From: Blastomyces gilchristii SLH14081
Taxonomy: Eukaryota > Ascomycota > Eurotiomycetes > Onygenales > Ajellomycetaceae
Length of the DNA stretch: 64,000 bases
Direction: 5' to 3'
NCBI RefSeq assembly: GCF_000003855.2
Contig: NW_003101681.1
Coordinates: 732,539 to 796,538, forward strand
The notes under the pieces were generated by a model. The model searched no databases. It had not been told where the DNA came from and worked only from the letters and a program-made list of their open reading frames with translations. This document shows positions 48,226-60,585 of this stretch, in pieces. Every line of letters begins with the position of its first letter. Position 1 is the first letter of the stretch. A program made the position numbers and the translations under genes.

Positions 48226-49930
48226 AGAACGAGGGGCCGGGTTGGTTGGTTTATGGGAGTTGGTTTATGGAAGTGGGTGGTGCACTGGTGTAGATTACTT
48301 CATGCGGGGGGGGGGGGTATGGGATGGATGGGACTTTACTCTATCTCCTATGGAAGCCCTATGAACAATTATTCTTTATTAGTTTTGTTTCGTTACGACT
48401 ACTACTCGTCTAGACAGCCCTGGAGATATCGTCTTATATAACTACCACATACATACCACATGTATGCAGCATGCCAGCGCAAAAAGACTTTATTCGTTCG
48501 TTGGTGTGGCCCGTGGCCCGTGATCCATAAAGTACCCCAACTCACCCATTACCCCCCCCCCACCCCAACAAACAACATCCTCCCTTCAGGCCCAATTACC
48601 CACCACCACGCCAACAACCCAGCTATTACCACCACACAGTTCTTTTCCATGCAATATTATCATTCTTATCGGATTTCAACATCCTTCGCCGTCCCCATAC
48701 CATCTCATTCATCCATTTGTCTTTTGCTACCGCACAATCCCTTTCCTTTCATAAAACATGTCGGGTAATAACCCATCAACACTAGGCCCCCAGCCAGTCA
48801 AAATTTACTCCCGGAGCATAGACTAGTACAAGAAGTTCAGCGGTGTGTATGGAAACCATATTAGCACACCCAGCCCACCTATACACATATCAGATTGACC
48901 TCCAAAGGTAAAAAACGGCGATAAGTGGGTATTGCATTTCATTTCCTGCCTAAAATCTGATTTGCGAATTGTTTCAAAAAGTAGGGAAAAAAGGAGGACA
49001 AGTAGCAGACATAAAAAAAAAAAAAAAAAAGCAGAGGGAATTGGTAGACAAATAGCCCGGTCAGATAAAAAACCAAAAAGCTAATGTGTAGAAATCCGCC
49101 CGCTGATACAGGCAGAGCTAAGGTTCGAAAACAAGGCAAATAGCGAAACAAATAAAACATACTCAAGTAAAAAAAAAAAAGAGAATGAGAGAAACCCCAT
49201 GGTATTTGAAGAAATAAAAGAAAATGGAAATGGAAATTCGATAAGAGGGAAACCCATATAAAGTCACAAGAAATACAGAAAGTTAAGGGGAAAAGCCCCA
49301 AGAAAAAAAGTAGGAGAAAAAACAAGAACACACGCACACACAGGTACATATCAAGGGATATAACAAGGGAATTAGAAAGGGAAATAAGGAAATAAGATAT
49401 CGAAAGAAAAAAAGAAAAGAAAAGAAAAGAAAAGAGCAAGCCGAGTAGGAAATCATGCAGTAGGAAAAAAAACAAAAGGAAGGTGGACAGTTGACAGCCC
49501 TGCAGCACCGGGGGGTTTGTTAAGATTGCGCCATCAGAAACCAGGGCGGCAAGAGGCAACGATCGGAGTGGCACCGTATCATTTTATCTCCTCAGACCAA
49601 GAGGTGGGGAGCGAGGGGTTGTAATCAAAAAAGAAAAGGGAAGATCGTATGTCCCGTAGTTGCGGTACTGACGAGAGGTCCAATACGCCGTATTTTGTTT
49701 TAGAGTAAGGAAAAGGTCTCAACGCCATTGTGAGCCCGGTAATAGGCAAAGTAGGAGAGGGATAGATGTAAAGGAAAACTTGGACGGCTCTGTTTGGTGG
49801 CGGTGGTTGGGCGTGGGGCAAATTATTCTGAAAAAAAGGGGGAAAATCGAGGGTGATATCAAATACAGATGAAACGAACAGAAATAATCTAAATTAGTGG
49901 GAGCCAAAAGACCTATCCAAAAGGATTTCG
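48226..49930. other. Convergent spacer between USE1 and the G-alpha gene
   Basis: The two genes converge here, so both 3' UTRs must lie within 1.7 kb. It holds a run of 12 G (48306-48317), C-rich runs near 48550, and an A-rich strand from about 49010 to 49470 that reads as a long hydrophobic, Phe/Leu-rich frame in antisense. I treat that frame as an artefact of composition. Confidence 0.65.
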
Positions 49931-51286
49931 TTATATCAATCCACAGAGGCGAAGGTTGTCTTGGATGATTATATCTGGACTCGGAGGGTCAGCAAAGTTT
50001 CGAATCTAGATATATGCAGGTATTTCAATTGGGAGTCACATACCGTTAACTGCCATCATAACGAACCGGATTTGCGATGTGTCAGTAGCGCAAGTGAAAT
50101 GGGTATAGATTTGTTTCGTTTCGGCCTGGTTAAGCGATACGAAGCGATTGAGAATGTAGTCGCACGCGGCAGTGTACTCGGGACCACCTAGTAGAAAGTG
50201 TTAACATCCAATTGTCCATCTCCACAACACGGGGTAAGCAAACCTTCGTAGTCAGGGAAGTAGTTCTTCATCGGGCTGACAGGCAACTTCTCCTTGAACC
50301 GATCAATCTTGTTCAGGAAGAGGATGATCGAGGTCTTGGTAAACCATCTCGAGTTGCAAATAGAATCGAAAAGTGTGAGAGCCTCCTGCATACGGTTCAC
50401 GGTTTCGTCCTCGAACAAAAGCTGGTCGTACTCTGAGATTGCTACAAGGAAAAGAATGGTGGTGACGTTTTCGAAGCAGTGGATCCACTTCTTACGTTCA
50501 GAGCGTTGCCCGCCAACGTCGAACATACGGTAAGTGAGGTCGCCAATAATGAACGTTGTCTCGGTGATACCAGTAGTCTTGACACGGGAGCGGAGGACGT
50601 CCTGATCGCTGGGCAAATAATCGGATCCAGCAATACGTTTGATGGAGTCGAAGTAGCTACAAATCTTGGTAAGAAGCCGAACTTTATCTAAAAATAATAA
50701 AAATAGAAATAAAAAAAAAATAATTAAAAAAATGGAGGTAAACTTACTATCGTGCTGAGTCGTTCAGCTGATACTCGCGAGATCGTCGGAAACATTCTTG
50801 CACACCAGCATCGTTCCATAAAGCGTCAATGGCGTTGCCAACATCAGCAGGTAAGCTGTCGCCTTCAATCTGAGCTGGTTGAATGAAGATGGTCTGAACA
50901 TGGTATTCTGCACGCTGGTCGTCCAAGGGAATATCAAGACCTTCCATAGCTTCAAGAATTACACGCATTGACTGCACGGTGTTGCTGAAAATGATTTCCT
51001 TGAAAGACTCCCTCTCATCCCGCGAATAGGAACCCTCGTGGATGAGTTTCATTTGCTTCAGAATGGTAGATTTACCGGACTCGCCAGCGCCTGGATGTAT
51101 TAAAATGGAGTAAGCCAAAAGCTTGCATGCATTGGTCTAGTAATCGTAGAAAGGAGTCGACTGCTTACCAAGTAGAAGCATCTTGATCTCATTCTTCTGC
51201 AGCAGCTTATCTCGTTTGAGCTGGTTCTCAATCTCCTCGTTTCTGGCCTTCCCCTCCTTATCCTCAGTGCTCATTCCGCACCCCAT
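49931..51286 (-). CDS. fadA: Heterotrimeric G-protein alpha subunit (group I, Gi-like)
   Basis: Signal-transducing GTPase at the plasma membrane that couples receptors to cAMP and other pathways controlling growth versus development. Five exons on the minus strand: 51169-51286, 50748-51090, 50244-50656, 50044-50187 and 49931-49974, joining to 353 residues, the exact length typical of fungal group I subunits. The N-terminus MGCGMSTE carries the myristoylation Gly2 and palmitoylation Cys3. GAGESGKS (P-loop, residues 40-47) is split by intron 1. Later come RSRVKTTG (switch I), [12 protein letters not shown] (switch II with catalytic Gln), NKID and TCATDTSQ. The C-terminus CGLI has the Cys that pertussis toxin modifies in this class. 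Intron 3 has an unusual GTTTGC donor. All phases agree. A 4.1-kb upstream spacer suggests elaborate control. Confidence 0.95.
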
Positions 51287-51950
51287 CTTGGCGGTTCAAA
51301 TGTGATATCTAAGTAACTGCGGACGAGTTTTCGCGAGGTAGAAAGAGCGATAGATCACTCCAAACGGGTTTGGGCGAAATGGGAATCTACACACAACACA
51401 GGTTGGTCGATCAGTATGTTTAGGGAGTTCAGTTAATCTTAAATGTGCATACTTGATGCGTTCGCGGCGATTGGGGTTTTTCTTTCTTTCTTTTTTTTTT
51501 TTTTTTGGGGGGGGGGGCAGGGAGGAGAATAGTGAAGGGGTTGATTGGTGCGAATGCCACCGTCCCGAAACAGCGGGCGACACCTGGTTTGCTTGCTTTT
51601 AGAAATAAAACGATAGCCTGTTACTCACGGTAGTCTGACTATCCACCTATCCACGAATTGAACCAAAGACAAGTTAAGTTAATCCAGAACCGTCTTCAAA
51701 AATGCCTCCAGCCTTTTTTTATGCCAGGGTAAAACAGGTTGATCGACGAAGAAAATATGTGGTCGGGTGAAGTAGCTTGGGCGACCAATCTCAATCGCGA
51801 ACAGTACAGTGAACGAGCGTTTTATTTTCACCAAAAAGGCCGGCCTGCTTTCAAGCTGAGGATAGCCAAGTCACAACTCCAATCCAAGATAACGGAGATG
51901 GAGATGTAAGGGGGGCGAGGGGGAGAGAGGCGATGGATAGAGGTGGAAGG

Positions 51951-51995
51951 GTGATAGTGATGGCGGTGATGGCGGTGATGGCGGTGATGGAGGTG
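51951..51995. repeat. Minisatellite, 9-bp unit (gtgatggcg)
   Basis: About four to five head-to-tail units lie roughly 670 bp upstream of the fadA start codon, possibly within its promoter or 5' UTR. Confidence 0.8.
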
Positions 51996-54060
51996 GATTG
52001 AAGTTGAAGCTGGACGAACAATGGAGGAGAAAGAGGAGAGGAGATTGAAGGAGACGGACGGGGAAGAAGCCGGGAAGGGAAGGGGGGAGGAGGGAGATTG
52101 GTTGGCAGTGGTCGTATGGTATGGTCACAGCCCGCATATAATACGCCCACCTGTTCCCAGCGCTTGCAACACACGCCCAAACACCGCCCGCAGCCCCTCC
52201 CCCAACTGGCCCCCAAGCCGCCCAAACGTCCACTGGGGACACACTGGAGACACACTGGAGACACACTCTCTGGCACAAGCTCGCTGCGCTGCTAGGCGCC
52301 AAGCCAGCGGTGGGTACGTGAAATACGCTTGTACGGCTGGCACAGGCCGGCCGGAGAAAGAGTTCTTCCCGGCACCACCACCACCACCGCGATCCGGGTA
52401 TTCTTACCCCCAGCAAGAATAGGGGGTAAGTTTCATCTCAACGATGTGAAATCCATAATAATAATGAGGTCTGCTTGGACTGCAGGCGGCGGTGAGGATT
52501 TTCGCTCTTAATATAAAGGGAAGAATCTTCTACAAGTGGATATTCTTAATACACCCATACTGACAAACGCGCATCCCCCCTTTTCCAGGGCCAATCAGTA
52601 GAGTACGCAGCTTCCCGCCGGTCCCCTCGTCCAGCCATGAATACCTCTCACAAAGTGTCTCCCAAAGAGACAAGAGGGCCTGGAAATGATAGCAAAAACG
52701 AAGTATCGTCCCCATTCAAATTCTGCTGAAGAATCGGCAGATTGTTCTGATAGTGGACCATACATAAACCGCCACTCCGAGCAGCCGAGGGAAAATATAA
52801 AAATACAGTTCATTTATTATTGGCAGACTGCAACTGGGAAAGTATTGTACATTACATATGTCGCCACTGGAATCCCTATCAGACCCATTCTCGGTTCCGA
52901 AGAATCAAGAAAAAGAAAATACAACATGCAAATAATTATTCAGCCAAGTTGATCCATCCTTTGACGTGATGTCGCTTGTTCGCTTTGAGAGTGTTTGGCG
53001 CTAACCTCCCCTGCTCCAGGGCTAGAGCCGGCGTTGATTTGATTCTTGTTTAGCGAATAATATTCTTTTGGCACCGCTCGCAGCCCAGAGTTTCCACGAG
53101 CCGCCCTAGTTTACTGCTAAGAATGCTAACCTTGTCTCAAAGTTTTAATTTCCTTCTGCTCCTTGGGGACAGAGCGCTCTCGCATGAGCATAGTATGAGT
53201 ATGAGCAATGTCTGGCTACACAACAATTCTCGGGAATGGCCTGGGAAAAAACACATATACGAATCCTTTGGAATGTGCATATCACACGGAGTACACAGGC
53301 GCCGTTTGGCAGTTCAACGGGGCTCCAAATTCGGTCCGTCAAGAGACAAAGAGCTTCTGAGCTGTTACAGCTTACAGGGGAGGCATTATTATTATTATTA
53401 TTGTCCTTTTTCCTTCCACAGCCCTTCCAGAAGCATGCCAGAAGGATCTACGCTGTTATGCAGTCAGTCCAACCGTCGCGCCTAGCATTCTACTCCGTAC
53501 ATGGGTTCCCTTTTTTCAATTGGCTCCCCTTTTTGGAGTTCAAGCCCACATAGCCAGGAAGAAATATATCATATGTAATAACAACACCTTAGTTACGGCA
53601 AATTCCGGTGAGAGTCGAATAAAATAATTCATTCCGCTGCCAGGATCACCCTCTCAAAGTCGAAGAATCAATACTCCTCAGCATAATCAAAAAATAAAAA
53701 AAATAAAAAAATAAAAAATCTGGATTTCATAAACACCTACGTAGCGCCTGTAGAACTGCATTCTTATTATCCCAACAAGTGAGCTCTACACTATAAGTCG
53801 TATTTTCCCCGATAGAATGACTTCCTCAAAACCTCCCTCCAACAAACTGGTTCACTCTAGACGACGTTGAAGAAAATATAAAATAAACATACAACATACT
53901 CCATAAACATAAACCAAAAACTAACTTCACCAATTTCCCCCCCTTCATTCCATCAAAAGAGGTTATCTTGACTCCAGACAAAGAGCGAGATTGGGTTTAA
54001 CGTTTCGCGGTTGACCCCTGTCCAGTCCCATGGAAACGGAACGGAGCAACAACAAATCAG

Positions 54061-54096
<36 letters not shown>
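54061..54096. repeat. Homopolymer run of 36 A
   Basis: An uninterrupted A36 lies between fadA and alpha-actinin. It could be a nucleosome-excluding tract, the tail of an old retrocopy, or an assembly-sensitive slippage site. I saw no retrocopy body next to it. Confidence 0.9.
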
Positions 54097-54098
<2 letters not shown>

Positions 54099-55408
54099 TC
54101 ATCTTGATATCAAGTACGTACAGCAGAGTCTAACTAGAGCTAGAGACGAAAAACGAAAAACAAAACAAAACCAGAAAGAAAAGAACCCTCCCTTAGAACT
54201 TAGAACTGGCTGGTGGTCCCAACTTCTCCAGCGCGGCGGTAGTGAAAAAAAAAAAAAAAGACGTTTGCCAGTTCCTCAATAATATCTTTTCCCCCGCCTT
54301 GTAGTTCTTTTATTATTTAACTATCCTGTTTCAGCAACCTCAGCGCCCCAAATGGCAAAAAGGGAGTTCGTTTCAGTTGGCCCCCGCCTGGCCTGCGGGC
54401 AAATGTGACTGCTGTTCGGCTGTTGATATGTACAGTTAAGTACTCCGTAGTTACAGAGAAAATACAAAATATTAAAAAAAAAGAATCAGAATCAGAGAAA
54501 GAGAGGAGAAAGAAACGGGAAAGTAGCTAGCTATATTGCCTCATCGGATTACTTCGACGAAGGGGATAAAGAGTTACCTGCGATGAGTTTTATACATGTA
54601 TGGGTGGGAGGAAACGTAAAAAGCAGCTTTGACTCCTCCCCACAGAAATCCCTCTTCAAAACCAACTTGTGAGCTCTCACCCACCCATGGTAGACTTAAA
54701 ATGGCTGGGTGTACTGCGTATACTGTGTATAGCTGCCCCTCAGATATTTGAAATACGAAGTTCAGGGCGATTGGATCTCCAAAAAAGAATACTGAAAAAA
54801 GAGGTCGGGTCGGGTAAGTGGAAGAAACCTCGCTGGCAACAGATCGCACTATACCGTTGTGAATTCTCTTTCCCCATGCAGGCGCTTCGCCGGCCGGAAC
54901 ATTCCCCTCCTTTTAACGAAAATAAACAAAGAAAAGAAACGGGAGGGAGGCAAATCGAATCAGAAACATGAAATAAAAATATTTTCAATCAACAAACTCC
55001 TGGTATTATATGTATGTGTATGGATATATCCACTATGCCAACCCCCATGTAATCCCCCTCTCTAGGCTACCGAGGTAGAGCAGCAGTAAAACATAAAGTA
55101 ACAAAGCATGCACAGCGAAATGAATGTACTATTCTAAGAGAAACAGCAGCTGGGGTTGTGAAAGCAGGGCTGAGGAGTAGTAAAGAACCAAAAAGAATGT
55201 CTGAGGATAAAAAGTGGTGATAAAACAGAAGAGGAGGAAAGTGTATAGGTATGTATATAACTTCATGAACAGGAGAAGGGGAAAAAAAAAAGGTATATAC
55301 CTCCTAAAACAAACCGATAACTAACCAAACGCCCCAATGAATCATAACACGACGGCTCCTTTCTGGTATCTAGCTAGGTATAAAGAAACGAAAAGGTACG
55401 GACTTTTT

Positions 55409-57778
55409 TCAGATACCATTCACTAGGTGACTATTCCCAGTGTCACCCAGTTCACTTTCGTCGTCACCATCGCCGTTATTCATCATTTTCTCCATAAACG
55501 TAATATAATCATACTTCGGTATGTTGCGATCCTCCAAGAGATCCGGGCCATCATGTCGGGGCATGGTTTCCAGAAGGTTATCGATAAGCTCCTCAGGGAT
55601 GAGGGAATGCCGAAGATCCAGTTCGGTGACATACGGCTGAAAATTGATACGCCAGTTAGCAATCACACAACAGGAAGAAATTTTCTTCTGGTACAACACT
55701 TGGCACGGACGCCGAACATGACTATGGCCAATAGAAGATACATACCTTCCCATCAGCCACCTCTTTGAAACTTTGAAAGACCTGCTCTGCCGTGTTCTGG
55801 TCCTCCGTAACACTGACCATGAATCGAATGAACTGCTCGAAGCTGACGCCAGCGTTCCGCTCAACTCTTGCTGGGCCACAGGTTTCCAGAAAAACCTCGT
55901 GCATCTCCTCCTCGTCGTAAACTAAACCCAAACTTGCCAATGCAGCTGAAAACTCGATCTCATGCAGGGTATTGGAAGAGTCTCGGTCAAAATGTCTAAA
56001 GACAGACTCGAATTCTTCAAGCTGGATCGGAGTGAGATTGGTCATGTTTCTTGCTACCGTCTGATTTTCCAAGAAGGCTAGCTTTTTGCTGACACTCGAT
56101 TTAACCAATCCGAGTTCGTATGCGAGTTCGTCATACGTATATGTGGTGAAATCATTTTCCTCAATATTGGCCTCTATACACCGCTCTTCCAATTCAGCTA
56201 TTGTTTCCAGGAAGGCATCTAGAGGCGGGAGGTTATCGTTGAGGCGTTGCACATGCGATAGCTGGTCCTCGACATCCCCCTCGAGGCCAGAAATAGCAAG
56301 CGATAGTGTATTGAGGGTCAATGCAAAGTCGTTCGCCTTGTCAGCGAACGAACGCCGCAGGGCATTCTTAATATCACGGATGGTCTCATTTATTAGCTGG
56401 CTGCGCTCACGTTCATTTTGGGTTAGGGCACTCCATTCCTGGTCCAAGACTTCAAGCCTCAACTCCGGAGGCGGTTCATAGGCTCGCAGACGGTATGTGC
56501 TAAGCTTCGTTTTGATGTTCCCCAGTAGAGCCGCAAGATCAGATTTCTCTGCAACCCACTTCCTCTTCTGGTTTCTCTTATATGCCCCAAACTTACTCGC
56601 CTGCTCCTTGGCATCTGCATAAGTTCCCTCGAACGACGACTCACGCCATTCGGCTCGCTGCGCTCTAATAGCCTGGAGAAGCTCTTTCATTCTGCGTTCG
56701 AATGAGTTCTGCATCTCCCATGCTCCTTGCATATTCATAACAAATTTCTCCACTCGTCGGCCTGCATTTTCTACTCTTTCAAGCTGGGAAAACGCATGGA
56801 ACCAATATGCGATATATGTCATGAGCGATCGTTCGTCAGGTTTCGCGACGTCGCATACGTCTTCCACATCAAGCAAATCAGGTATACCAATATCGCTCGA
56901 CGCAATATCAAAAGCCAGCTGCATATTGCCCTTATGGTCGCTCTTGTCCAGAGAATCGAAATCGATAAGATCGGGCCTGTGGATATCAAGCAAGGCACAA
57001 AAGGCTAGTCCATCGTTCCAACTCGCCGAAAAATCTCTCACTTCCACTCCCGGATAACAGGCTGTTTTTCTTTGGCACCACAATAACAATCCTTCTTTCG
57101 CCGTCATTCCCTCCTCGCTAATATCGCTGATCGTGAATCGTAGAATAAGGGTCCATATCAGTCCGAGAATAATCTTTCTATTTCCGTCTACTATATCCTC
57201 AGCGCCAATGTTTGTCATCTGTATACCCCGCCCCTTGACGTAGTCGAGACTCTTGTTTGCATTCTCGAATTTCTGGACCCGCAGTTTGGGTTTGGAGGCA
57301 TATCGACCGAGAGATTCATTTCCCAGAATCTCAAGTATGTGAATGAGGATGACCTATATCCAACGAGACAAACCAGTTATAAGATTATTCCAATGCGCAC
57401 GGCCAGAAAAAGAACAAGAGGGAAAGGACAAACAGATGAAAAAGGATATGAAAACAAGGGGAAACAAGAAAAAAACAAAGAAATGTATTTTGAGAGCATT
57501 ATAAAGGGATAAAGAAAACAACGTACCCCATCAGAGAGGTCCTTGACTAAATCATCAATGGCTAAGTTCCGAACTTTTAACTTGTTGTTAAGCCTGTAGC
57601 ACCAAGTGGAAAAAGGAAAAAGAACAGTAAGCAAATGGTTAGCCAGCCCATCCAATCTGAAAAAAAAAGGAAAAGGTGTTAAGAACAACAGCAATTAAAG
57701 CAGCAGAGCCCGCACCAACCATTTTGTGAACGTTTTCTGTTGGACCGTAATCCATTGCTTCTCTTCCATCAACAACAT
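55409..57778 (-). CDS. acnA: Alpha-actinin (actin cross-linking protein)
   Basis: Cross-links F-actin at the septation ring and hyphal tips in filamentous fungi. Exons on the minus strand: 57720-57778, 57527-57593, 55746-57353 and 55409-55636 (introns of 126, 173 and 109 nt), giving 653 residues, close to other fungal alpha-actinins. Domains: CH1 (QQKTFTKW joined to LNNKLKVRNL, then GLIWTLILRF), CH2 from about residue 120 (LLLWCQRKTA, FSASWNDGLAFCALLDIHRPDL, DERSLMTYIAYW), a coiled spectrin-like rod (about 240-480) and calmodulin-like EF hands (FDRDSSNTLHEIEF near 495, then SFEQFIRFM and, across the last junction, ADGK-PYVTELDLRHSLIP). The chosen start MLLMEEKQW matches the usual short N-terminus. 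An in-frame ATG at 57970 would add 64 His-rich residues (717 in all) and cannot be excluded. The first intron has a GTTGGT donor. Confidence 0.9.
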
Positions 57779-59012
57779 CACTCGGTTGGGGTTTGCAAAG
57801 CCAAATCCAGTTCCAGCGCGACGGCGATAAGAGGCCAAATTAGAATCAAAGCAGTGGTAAGGACTTGGTGGTTTGTTCGGGAAAAGGGCGTAGTGGTTGT
57901 AATGATGGTGACTGTGGGAGGAGTTGTGGTGGTGGTGGTGGATAAGCTGTGGTGGTGGTGGAAGCGGCATATGGGCGATAGATAAGCGGTGGTGGTAACG
58001 TTAATGTATGTATCTACTATTTAGTGCTGCTGCCGAAGTAAACAAAGCGTTCCTTGGCTGCGAGCCAGACTGCGCCAGACTGTGCCAGCGCGTGGTTACG
58101 CCGCAACCAGGTAGTTAAAGGTCCCAGCGCCGAGCCCTCTTTCCCGGGGCAGTCTCCCAGCCAAGTCGGCAACCTTGTTTCAACAACAACAACAGTTCGT
58201 CACGACCGGGGAGGGGGATGGTGGTTTATCCTTGACGCTGGCGGTGCTATAGGAAGAGAGGAAGAGTTATGGAGCAATAAGCAGCAGCAACATCAACAGC
58301 AACAGCAACAGCAGCAGCAACAGAAGTCATTTCTTGTTAGAGTTTGAATGAAAGAAAAAGTCCCGTCTATCTGACAAGGCAATGGAAGGGTTCTTCTACT
58401 ATTTTTTACTCTCTGCCCCACTGATATACACCCGTTACAATTGGACGCGGGGCCCTACTGAAGACACGTCACAACAGCTGCCACGATGAGCCAGTCACTT
58501 CAAAGCTTCACTGCGGTTGTATCTGTAAGTTAAAGACTCAGAAACATCCAGCCTGTGTTAAGGTTCGTTCCTTTAGGTGTTCCGCGACTTAGAATTTTAA
58601 AAACGGGTTGCCATGTGCATTTCACCCCCTATTTGTTTCATCCCAAGTGGCGCATAGAGCCAAAATCGCGGTAACTTTAGAACGAGTGCATTTGAAACCA
58701 ATCAAACAAGATATTCAACCATTTCTATGCTCTGCAGCTGTACATACAAATAAAGCACCTAAATAAATAACCCACGTCTGGAAAAGCAGAGCGGCGATGA
58801 CCATAACCGAAAAATAAACGAAAAGTTAATGTTTTTTCTTGTAAAGGAATGAACACAATAAATAATAAGGTCTCCACAAGAATGCGCCTGACAAAAAGCA
58901 GTTTGCATGAACCACCCTTCCTAGAAACGATGTACCTTCTTTGGCCGAAACTCTTTTCAATTTGGACAACTTTTGATCGTCCTCAATGCCCCCCACATGA
59001 AAGCAAGCTAGC
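57779..59012. other. Upstream region of alpha-actinin and 3' side of the Yra1-like gene
   Basis: The first 200 bases hold a ggt/gtg-rich tract (about 57900-57995) that in antisense reads as a His-rich extension of alpha-actinin. A CAG/CAA repeat lies at 58281-58323. No separate gene is supported. Confidence 0.6.
58281..58323. repeat. CAG/CAA triplet repeat
   Basis: About 14 triplets, almost all CAG or CAA. It is probably in the promoter or 5' UTR of alpha-actinin (antisense), where it could be length-variable. Confidence 0.85.
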
Positions 59013-60585
59013 TTACTCAATCATGTCAATATCATCATGCAGAGCGGTGGACGCAGGGGCTGCAGAAAAGGATGTGGCAGCAGGAGCAGCGGCACCGTTA
59101 CCATTCCCATTGGCCGCCGTAGTGTTACCCCAGTAATCCTCCATCTCCTGATCTAGTTCTTCCTGCGTCTTTTTTGCCCTCCTATTCCCTGCTCGCCGCC
59201 CAGATCCTGCCGCACTGCCATTTCGCTCTTGACGGTCTTTCACCTCCCCAGGCCGCCGTCCTCTACCTCTTCCACCATCACCACGTCGCCGTGGCGATCG
59301 CTGGCCTGGGACGTAGCGATCGATGTGTTCCGGCGCAGGCTTTGAGACATCGCTTCTACGGCCCCTTCCGCCAACACGACCCGAAGTGTCATCGACGTTT
59401 TCGCTCGCTTCTGGGCTGAGACTGCGACTGTCTCGAGTGTGGGGCTTTTCAGTTCGGTCAAATAGGCTACCTTTTGGCTTTTCAGCAAAGTCGAACGGAT
59501 TACGCCCAGCGGGTCTCCCCGAGGTGGAAGACATCATCGTGAGAGTGATTGGTTGCCCTTTCGCGTTCGCGCCATCAAACTCTCGGATGGCAGTTTGGGC
59601 ATCCACTAAACGCTTATACGTCACAAACGCAACTCCTTCTGAACGTCCGGCTCGGTCGTACCGTAGAGAAAGCGCGTTAATTGGTCCGATGCGGGTAAAA
59701 AGATCCTGTCGCATATTCAGAACTGGTTCAAAGGTTTGAATTCAATTTGTAGTGGGTGTTTCTTAAATTACCTCGAGATCATCTTCTGTTAAGTCGTAAT
59801 GGAGATTGGTGACGCGGAGTTTGGCACCGGTTTGGGGTCTACAGCGTGGATTTAGCAAACGTTGTCCATTTTGGCTTCATCCACTGGGAGTGGGGGAGAA
59901 CATACTGTTCCGGTTCTGGAGAATACCGGTCGAGGCGACGGGCTCGGCTACCACGGTAGGAAGGAGCTAGACGATGTGTTAAGGAATTAAGGCCATGTAT
60001 AGGATGATTGAATGAACGCACTGTTTCTATCATCCTCGAACTTATCATGAACCCAATCGCTTTGTCGATGTTAGAAAAAATAGGCTACCAAGACGAGAGG
60101 AAAGCACGAAATAGCGTCCTACAGATCTAAATTGGCGCGCTCTGTTCTGAAGGGCTGTTGCTCAATAAGAAGGGGGGAGGTCAGCTGAAGGTCATCTAGA
60201 TGTTGTTTGCCAATACCCGATGGCTTGGGAGGAGGATGAGCAAGCCGGGAGCTTGTCTGCCTTCACGATACGGCTAGGGTGCGAGAGGAAAAGGAGGAGG
60301 ACCTAAAAGCCAACCCAGTTAATCACAGTTCCTTTATATAGGCTTGGAAGCGACCAAACTACAGACCTTTTTGACACCGTTTCGAGGCGCATTGCTCCGT
60401 CGAGGACGGTTGCGAGCTTGCCCACGGTTTGAGGACTTTTGTGAAGAGAAACGTTAGTTATGAGTTTGCACAAATCATGCTATACGGAACGGCGGTTCTT
60501 CAGGCCAAGTAACACCAGCTTGGAGGAGCTCGTTAAAAAGACTTACGGGCCGTTCCGCTATGATCTCATCCAAGCTTCGGTCCAT
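59013..60585 (-). CDS. YRA1: Yra1/Aly/REF-type mRNA export adaptor
   Basis: RNA-binding adaptor linking the TREX complex and the export receptor to mRNA in the nucleus. Minus-strand exons I can place: 60547-60585 (MDRSLDEIIAERP, the N-terminal UAP56/Sub2-binding motif), 60367-60435 (SSNRGQARNRPRRSNAPRNG, Arg-rich), about 60022-60059 (DWVHDKFEDDRN), 59906-59966 (PSYRGSRARRLDRYSPEPEQ), 59772-59838 (RRM start AKLRVTNLHYDLTEDDLE) and 59013-59705 (RRM end GRSEGVAFVTYKRL, an RGG-rich region, and TQEELDQEMEDYW near the C-terminus). Phases agree from about 60059 to the stop, but the link between 60367 and 60059 does not: the second exon ends in phase 0, while the third needs phase 2. An extra exon or an unusual splice site there is likely. 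The total is about 310 residues or more. Confidence 0.85.

Larger units (their letters stand above)
51287..55408. other. 4.1-kb spacer upstream of the G-alpha gene
   Basis: It lies between the start of fadA and the end of alpha-actinin. It holds a T-run followed by a G-run (about 51487-51520), a 9-bp minisatellite (about 51951-51995), a 13-bp repeat (about 52228-52266), a pure run of 36 A (54061-54096) and two TACTCCGTA sites (53491, 54441). Long frames at 51851-52422 overlap on both strands and look like GC-rich shadows. No gene is supported; long 5' and 3' UTRs are likely. Confidence 0.6.

Noticed and set aside
48939..49574. 211-residue Phe/Leu-rich minus-strand frame that looks like a membrane protein
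   Set aside because: It is created by an A/G-rich strand with homopolymers; no conserved motif, and it sits in the convergent 3' UTR region.
51851..52422. Overlapping long frames on both strands upstream of fadA
   Set aside because: GC-rich simple repeats keep several frames open at once; none shows a domain.
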